Of a stretch of DNA of 8,499 nucleotides, positions 6,021-8,499 are shown piece after piece. The notes beneath the pieces are model-generated. The model did not search any database. It had not been told where the DNA came from and saw only the letters and a list, made by a program, of their open reading frames with translations. This DNA is from Oscillospiraceae bacterium (lineage in GTDB: Bacteria; Bacillota; Clostridia; Oscillospirales; Ruminococcaceae). The stretch lies in NCBI GenBank assembly GCA_031285645.1, contig JAITVU010000257.1, positions 1-8,499 on the forward strand. Reading direction: 5' to 3'. Numbering within the stretch: position 1 is the first letter of the stretch; every line of letters starts with the position of its first letter. The position numbers and the translations under genes are program-made.

Positions 6021-6221
6021 TAAAGAATTAAACAATGCGTCGATGGAGATGCCTTTTTCTTCGGCCAGCTGTACAACTTTTTCAGCAAGTTCTGTTTTAC
6101 GGGACATTTCCAGTTCTTTGCGCCGCTCTTTGAGAGCGCTGATTTCCTCTTGCTTTTTAAAGATTTTCGCATCAATTTCAGCGATTCTGTCATCTATCGA
6201 GCGGCGGACGCCTTTGGCCAT
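6009..6221 (-). CDS. Small charged coiled-coil protein, function unknown
   Basis: This 70-residue protein starts MAKGVRRSIDDRIAEID and continues as a heptad-like Lys/Glu helix to about residue 45 (KIFKKQEEISALKERRKEL). A short C-terminal helical piece with ELAEKVVQLAEEKGISIDAL follows, of the kind that ends in a helix-turn-like GISxxxL. I have a general memory of similar small proteins (a basic N-terminus followed by IDxKIxKKxxEI) on clostridial mobile elements, but no named function. It is probably cytoplasmic and may oligomerise or bind nucleic acid; that is inference. The ATG is supported by GGAG at 6230-6233, 8 bases upstream, and by a strong promoter 27 bases before that. It is monocistronic, ending in a palindromic terminator-like repeat. 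Confidence 0.75.
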   Translation of the reverse strand: MAKGVRRSIDDRIAEIDAKIFKKQEEISALKERRKELEMSRKTELAEKVVQLAEEKGISIDALFNSLKSK

Positions 6222-6254
6222 AGTTCACACTCCATTACAAGATGTTTTTACCCT

Positions 6255-6310
6255 ATTTTACTATATTATGGGCATGGTGTAAATATTCAGTATTATCTTG
6301 TTGTTGTCAA
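6255..6310 (-). promoter_or_regulatory. Two tandem, overlapping sigma-A promoters of the coiled-coil gene
   Basis: Proximal promoter on the minus strand: TTTACA (6278-6283, 5 of 6), 17-base spacer, TAAAAT (6255-6260, 5 of 6), giving a leader of about 27 bases. Distal promoter: perfect TTGACA (6305-6310), 17-base spacer, AATATT (6282-6287, 4 of 6). The distal -10 overlaps the proximal -35, so the two cannot be occupied at once. Both lie inside the decayed MerR reading frame. Confidence 0.6.
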
Positions 6311-6424
6311 TTGAGAATCCCACTTTTCTTAGTCAATGATCGCGCGCAGCCGATTCGTCTGCTTATCAGTGTAATAGCGATAATTGCTGTTGGGGTCGAC
6401 ATACTCAGGCTGTAACAAACCATT
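6261..6424 (-). pseudogene. MerR-family regulator remnant, frameshifted and truncated at both ends
   Basis: Minus-strand codons from 6424 read NGLLQPEYVDPNSNYRYYTD, then KQTNRLRAIID and a stop at 6329-6331. Changing frame by one base at about 6332 continues the same family as LRKVGFSIDNNKIIL before a stop at 6261-6263. This is the MerR HTH wing and following helix (GLLxPxxxxxxNYRYYxxxxxxxLxxI, then LRxxGFSxxxIKxIL). The first ~25 residues, the dimerisation helix and the effector domain are missing, and a single-base deletion explains the frame change. An AT-rich stretch with stops lies just upstream of codon 1 of the remnant. It is a dead gene whose DNA now supplies promoters to the neighbouring small gene. 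Confidence 0.8.
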
Positions 6425-6426
6425 TT

Positions 6427-6454
6427 ATTATACCTTTCATACAATAAAATACAA
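6427..6454 (-). promoter_or_regulatory. Consensus -10 element upstream of the MerR remnant
   Basis: On the minus strand TTGTAT (6449-6454) precedes a perfect TATAAT (6427-6432) with a 16-base spacer. Transcription would run into the MerR remnant and the coiled-coil gene. It could be the original MerR-gene promoter brought close by a deletion. Confidence 0.35.
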
Positions 6455-6550
6455 GGTCGAAGGTGATTGCTCTGGGTTGTGAAGATAGCCTTTTCGGGTA
6501 TGTTAAAGTGAAAAGAAAAGTTAATATGGCAACGTTATAGGATATTTCTG

Positions 6551-6580
6551 AAAAAGCACCATCGTAAAACGACGGTGCTT
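6551..6580 (-). terminator. Rho-independent terminator of the deacetylase gene
   Basis: AAGCACCATCGT (6554-6565) pairs with ACGACGGTGCTT (6569-6580) with one mismatch around a 3-base loop. On the minus strand it is followed by TTTTT. It lies 16 bases beyond the deacetylase stop. Confidence 0.8.
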
Positions 6581-6595
6581 AAAATAGCCTCATAT

Positions 6596-7354
6596 TTATT
6601 TTTTAAATTGCCTTCCGTTAATATCGATTGTATAGGGCTCAGGATGAATCAGTTCCGACACGGTGACGAATATGTAGCCCTTGCTTTTGACACTGTCTAT
6701 TATCACAGGCAAAGCCGCGGGCGTGTTCTTGGCCCCGCTGTGGAAAAGCATGATGGAGCCGTTCCCAATTTTGTCCATGATTCTTTTGTTCATTTGCTCA
6801 GTCGTGGGGTTTTTATAGTCAATGCTGTCGCAGTCCCATTGAATAGGAGTCATATTCTGAGATTTTATTGTGTCGATGACAAGGTCATTGTAAGAACCGG
6901 ATGGCATCCTGAAGAGGCGTGGTTTTACGCCTGTAATTTTCTCTATCTTCTCATTGCACAGCTGTATTTCCTTAATAATCTCGTCGCGTCCCAGTTTTGC
7001 CAGATCCGCGTGCGTGTTGGAATGACTGCCGATTTCGTGTCCGGCGTCATATAACGCTTTAACGGATTCCGGATATTTTTTGCACCAGCTGCCAGAAACA
7101 AAAAATGTGGCCTTGACGCTTTTTTGATCCAGAATATCGATGAGATCGGGGATGTCGGTGTTATCCCACGCACAGTTGAAACCAAAAGACACCTTTTTCT
7201 CATTGGTTTCAACGCTGTATATGGGTAAACTGCGTTTGGAGGCCGACACTAAATTTGTTTTTCCATTTCCCGTTATAGCGATATAACCGAGGAAAACGGC
7301 TGCGGCCAGTATAAAAAATCTTATAAAATTAACCTTATAAACCCCGTATCTCAC
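6596..7354 (-). CDS. Membrane-anchored PdaB-like polysaccharide deacetylase with altered catalytic motif
   Basis: This 252-residue NodB-fold protein has a transmembrane anchor at about 11-28 and an extracytoplasmic domain (about 53-235). It follows the PdaB layout of sporulation-associated deacetylases, including LPIYSVET before the domain. Metal-site motif 2 is intact (SHSNTH, His111 and His115), as are motif 3 (RMPSGSY, Arg149 to Gly153), motif 4 (DCDSIDY, 174-180) and motif 5 (MLFHS, His205). Motif 1, normally TFDD or FDAAWG, is GFNCAWD: the catalytic-base Asp is Asn60 and the next position is Cys61. Enzymes of this family remove acetyl groups from cell wall or spore cortex sugars; this copy may be inactive or altered. 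Translation starts at a GTG (7352-7354), supported by GGAGG at 7365-7369, 10 bases upstream. It is a single-gene unit with its own terminator. Confidence 0.88.
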   Translation of the reverse strand: MRYGVYKVNFIRFFILAAAVFLGYIAITGNGKTNLVSASKRSLPIYSVETNEKKVSFGFNCAWDNTDIPDLIDILDQKSVKATFFVSGSWCKKYPESVKALYDAGHEIGSHSNTHADLAKLGRDEIIKEIQLCNEKIEKITGVKPRLFRMPSGSYNDLVIDTIKSQNMTPIQWDCDSIDYKNPTTEQMNKRIMDKIGNGSIMLFHSGAKNTPAALPVIIDSVKSKGYIFVTVSELIHPEPYTIDINGRQFKK

Positions 7355-7397
7355 TTGTTTTTTACCTCCATATAGTTGTATGGTACAGTGTATGAAA

Positions 7398-7424
7398 ATT
7401 ATAGTGGGATGTATGCCGATACAA
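7398..7424 (-). promoter_or_regulatory. Candidate promoter of the deacetylase gene
   Basis: On the minus strand a perfect TATAAT (7398-7403) follows TTGTAT (7419-7424) with a short 15-base spacer. Just downstream CATACACT resembles a sporulation sigma-E/sigma-G -10 element, with GCATA 17 bases before it. A sporulation promoter would suit the PdaB family, but the match is imperfect. Confidence 0.35.
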
Positions 7425-7436
7425 GAATATTAGCCC

Positions 7437-7465
7437 TTGATTTATGATTATGTGTATAGTATAAT
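7437..7465 (+). promoter_or_regulatory. Sigma-A promoter of the tRNA unit
   Basis: TTGATT (7437-7442), a 17-base spacer and a perfect TATAAT (7460-7465). The predicted start near 7472 is 10 bases before the first tRNA-like sequence. Confidence 0.75.
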
Positions 7466-7481
7466 GACCTAGTAATTCTTT

Positions 7482-7524
7482 GACGGTGTGATGAAATTGG
7501 CAGATGTGATAGACTCAAAATCCA
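7482..7524 (+). pseudogene. 5' half of a tRNA-Leu(CAA), truncated
   Basis: From GACGGTG at 7482 to the CTCAAAATCC anticodon loop at 7513-7522, this parallels the intact tRNA-Leu at 7662 almost base for base: acceptor 5' strand, TG at positions 8-9, a TGGCAGA D-loop and the CAA anticodon. The D-stem and anticodon stem have several mismatches. No variable arm, T-arm (no GTTC) or matching acceptor 3' strand follows. It therefore cannot fold into a tRNA and appears to be a relic, yet it directly follows a consensus promoter. Confidence 0.7.
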
Positions 7525-7557
7525 CCATGCTTCGCCTCCACCCCGCGTCCGGAATAT

Positions 7558-7592
7558 CGCTTGACTACGAGGGAAATCGAGATAGTCAAGCG
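7558..7592 (+). repeat. Perfect 10-bp hairpin between the half and whole tRNA
   Basis: CGCTTGACTA (7558-7567) pairs perfectly with TAGTCAAGCG (7583-7592), and an inner CGA/TCG pair (7568-7570 with 7577-7579) shortens the loop. There is no T run, so it is not a terminator. It will be part of the tRNA precursor transcript. Confidence 0.55.
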
Positions 7593-7661
7593 GCGGAAAA
7601 CACACTCTGTACTAACAGAATACGAACAAACCAGTCACCACATTTTTTGAAAGACATGCTT

Positions 7662-7747
7662 GCCGGCGTGTCGGAATGGCAGACGAGGAGGACTCAAAAT
7701 CCTTTGTTGGCAACAACGTGTGGGTTCAAGTCCCACCGCCGGCACCA
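7662..7747 (+). tRNA. tRNA-Leu (anticodon CAA)
   Basis: A complete class II tRNA. The acceptor stem is GCCGGCG (7662-7668) with CGCCGGC (7737-7743), and the D-stem is TCG/CGA. The anticodon stem GAGGA/TCCTT closes the loop CTCAAAA, whose positions 34-36 read CAA (decodes UUG). A long variable arm has a GTTG/CAAC stem, and the T-arm is GTGGG-TTCAAGT-CCCAC. The discriminator A and an encoded CCA end at 7747. It is transcribed from the promoter at 7437 and ends at the terminator at 7752. Confidence 0.95.
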
Positions 7748-7751
7748 TTCT

Positions 7752-7798
7752 GAATATCCTTATGGGTTTTGAAAATCCTGTAAGGATATTCTTCTTTT
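7752..7798 (+). terminator. Rho-independent terminator of the tRNA unit
   Basis: GAATATCCTTA (7752-7762) pairs perfectly over 11 bp with TAAGGATATTC (7781-7791). The T-rich TTCTTTT follows directly, 4 bases after the tRNA CCA end. Confidence 0.85.
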
Positions 7799-7815
7799 AC
7801 AATAATATGAAGCGT

Positions 7816-7838
7816 GGGAGTAGCTGACAGCTACTCTC
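7816..7838. repeat. Hairpin at the end of the recombinase remnant
   Basis: GAGTAGCT (7818-7825) and AGCTACTC (7829-7836) form a perfect 8-bp stem with loop GAC, extendable by two further pairs. It overlaps the stop codon (7831-7833) of the minus-strand recombinase remnant. TCTTT follows on the plus strand, so it could be a second weak terminator for the tRNA unit. Confidence 0.5.
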
Positions 7839-8090
7839 TTTCGCATATCCAGGATAATCTGAGGCCGGGGCAAATCCTCAACGCTGAGGCTTCAAAGACG
7901 TCGATGCAGTTGTAGTAGATCTCGATCTTCTGCATTCGTTCCTTGCCCATCTTTTCAGCATGGTTGATAGCGATATGATCGATAAATTCCCGCAGTACAC
8001 TGTCCATGACGATCTTCACAAAGGACTCCTCATACTGCTGGGCAAATTTTGTGGTGCGCCGTAGCTCACAACGGACAACCTGCTCCCAAA
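7831..8090 (-). pseudogene. C-terminal remnant of a second serine recombinase
   Basis: The minus-strand frame reads EQVVRCELRRTTKFAQQYEE, then SFVKIVMDS, then directly VLREFIDHIAINHAEK and QKIEIYYNCIDVFE. The first block is the helix after the zinc ribbon in TnpX-type recombinases. The last block is the C-terminal EFIDKIxI / QKxEIxYN segment also seen in the intact recombinase at 1568 (residues 511-541). The coiled-coil part that should separate them (about 100 residues) is missing between MDS and VLR, so there is an internal in-frame deletion. No resolvase domain, active-site serine or zinc ribbon remains. The frame stays open to 8442, but that part is the antisense of plus-strand coding sequence. 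It belongs to an element different from the intact one. Confidence 0.75.
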
Positions 8091-8102
8091 AGTCTACCCG
8101 TT

Positions 8103-8199
8103 TAGGGGATCGCTGGAGCAAAATGTGCGCGATACGATGCAACGGCAGACTGTAAAGGCTGTCAGTGACAAGCTGAAAAAAGCTAAAGCTGAGCAGTAG
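8103..8199 (+). pseudogene. 3' tail of an unidentified gene, cut by the recombinase remnant
   Basis: Plus-strand codons from about 8103 to the TAG at 8197-8199 read RGSLEQNVRDTMQRQTVKAV followed by SDKLKKAKAEQ, a soluble-looking, Lys-rich helical C-terminus. The frame is open from 8065, but 8065 to about 8100 overlaps the recombinase remnant on the other strand and is unlikely to be original coding. The tail ends 6 bases before the ribosome binding site of yaaA, as expected for an upstream gene in the same operon. I do not recognise the family. A 20-residue frame from the ATG at 8137 is too short to call a gene. Confidence 0.5.
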
Positions 8200-8219
8200 C
8201 GCTCGGAGGGTACGCACAA

Positions 8220-8499
8220 ATGATCGCAATTCTTTCCCCCGCGATGAACATGGCGCAAGCCGATACACCGCATTTGACATTGACAAAACCGGTGTTCCAA
8301 AAGAATGCGAACAAGTTGGCCAAATCCTTACAGGCATACAGCTTATGGGAGTTGGAGAGCTTGCTGAACGTGAATCCGCAGCTTGCCTTGCGGGCCTATG
8401 AAGCTTACCAAAACTTCGGAAAAGGCACAGGCTCACCGGCAATCTTATCGTTTTACGGACTCGCCTATCAGAACCTTAACGCGCAAGATTTTTCCGCCG
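8220..8499 (+). CDS. yaaA: YaaA family peroxide stress protein, N-terminal part
   Basis: The frame starts at ATG 8220, preceded by GGAGGG (8205-8210) at 9 bases, and is open to the window edge (93 codons). It begins MIAILSPAMNM, matching the ISPAKxM start of the YaaA/DUF328 (UPF0246) family. LWELESLLNVNPQLA and ILSFYGLAYQNLNAQDF then match the family's SxxELxxLMxxSxxLA and (G/F)xGxxYxxLxA segments. Family members (about 245-260 aa) bind DNA and limit iron-dependent damage during peroxide stress in E. coli; the role in this host is inferred. The C-terminal two thirds lie outside the window. Confidence 0.88.
   Translation, partial: MIAILSPAMNMAQADTPHLTLTKPVFQKNANKLAKSLQAYSLWELESLLNVNPQLALRAYEAYQNFGKGTGSPAILSFYGLAYQNLNAQDFSA

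Noticed and set aside
7482..7640. A complete tRNA-Leu interrupted by an intron ending at CAGTCACCA (7632-7640)
   Set aside because: GTC-ACCA pairs with only part of the GACGGTG acceptor strand and no T-arm or variable arm exists in between, so an intron-split tRNA is not supported.
7488..7772. 94-residue frame spanning both tRNA sequences
   Set aside because: It reads through an intact tRNA and its terminator, so it is not a gene.
8091..8442. N-terminal part of the 203-residue minus-strand frame
   Set aside because: It is antisense to the yaaA start and to the upstream gene tail, with no recombinase similarity; only the C-terminal part is homologous.

Overview
The window looks like an accessory region of a Clostridia-class Firmicute, probably a gut Oscillospiraceae/Lachnospiraceae-type anaerobe. 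The reasons are a Tn4451-type mobilizable element (Mob/Pre relaxase, TnpW-like protein, large serine recombinase), a sporulation-type polysaccharide deacetylase, clean GGAGG ribosome binding sites and sigma-A promoters. Base composition changes sharply: the element at 1 to about 3300 is GC-rich, while 5700-7480 is AT-rich. That fits transferred DNA beside host DNA, but I did not compute it. Species assignment is not possible from this sequence.

Layout. 1-684 is the C-terminal part of a MobV (Mob/Pre) relaxase. 685-1292 has no convincing gene but is unusually rich in inverted repeats: a run of consecutive hairpins just after the relaxase stop, then a nested set that folds on paper into a four-way junction. 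1293-3241 holds a TnpW-like small protein and a 557-residue large serine recombinase with its own promoter. Just after the recombinase, 3299-3457 carries only the last ~52 codons of a SLOG/DUF1273-like gene. I read this as the right end of the element interrupting that gene.

3501-5642 (minus) is a membrane-bound hybrid histidine kinase with an extracellular Cache-like sensor and a C-terminal receiver. 5643-6008 is intergenic and full of palindromes. 6009-6221 (minus) is a small coiled-coil protein whose tandem promoters lie inside a decayed MerR-family regulator (6261-6424). 6596-7354 (minus) is a membrane-anchored PdaB-like deacetylase in which both acidic residues of the usual catalytic motif are replaced.

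7437-7798 is a plus-strand tRNA unit: a consensus promoter, a 5'-half tRNA-Leu remnant, an intact tRNA-Leu(CAA), and a strong terminator. 7831-8090 (minus) is the C-terminal wreck of a second serine recombinase with an internal deletion. It abuts the 3' tail of an unidentified plus-strand gene (to 8199), followed by yaaA, which runs off the window.

Taken together, the relaxase, TnpW-like protein and recombinase are the transfer and excision module of one mobilizable element. The tRNA-proximal recombinase scrap, the half tRNA, the broken MerR gene and the broken SLOG gene suggest repeated integration and decay here. No complete new defence or metabolic system is visible. The most notable unexplained parts are the structured non-coding DNA of the element, the half tRNA and the altered deacetylase.
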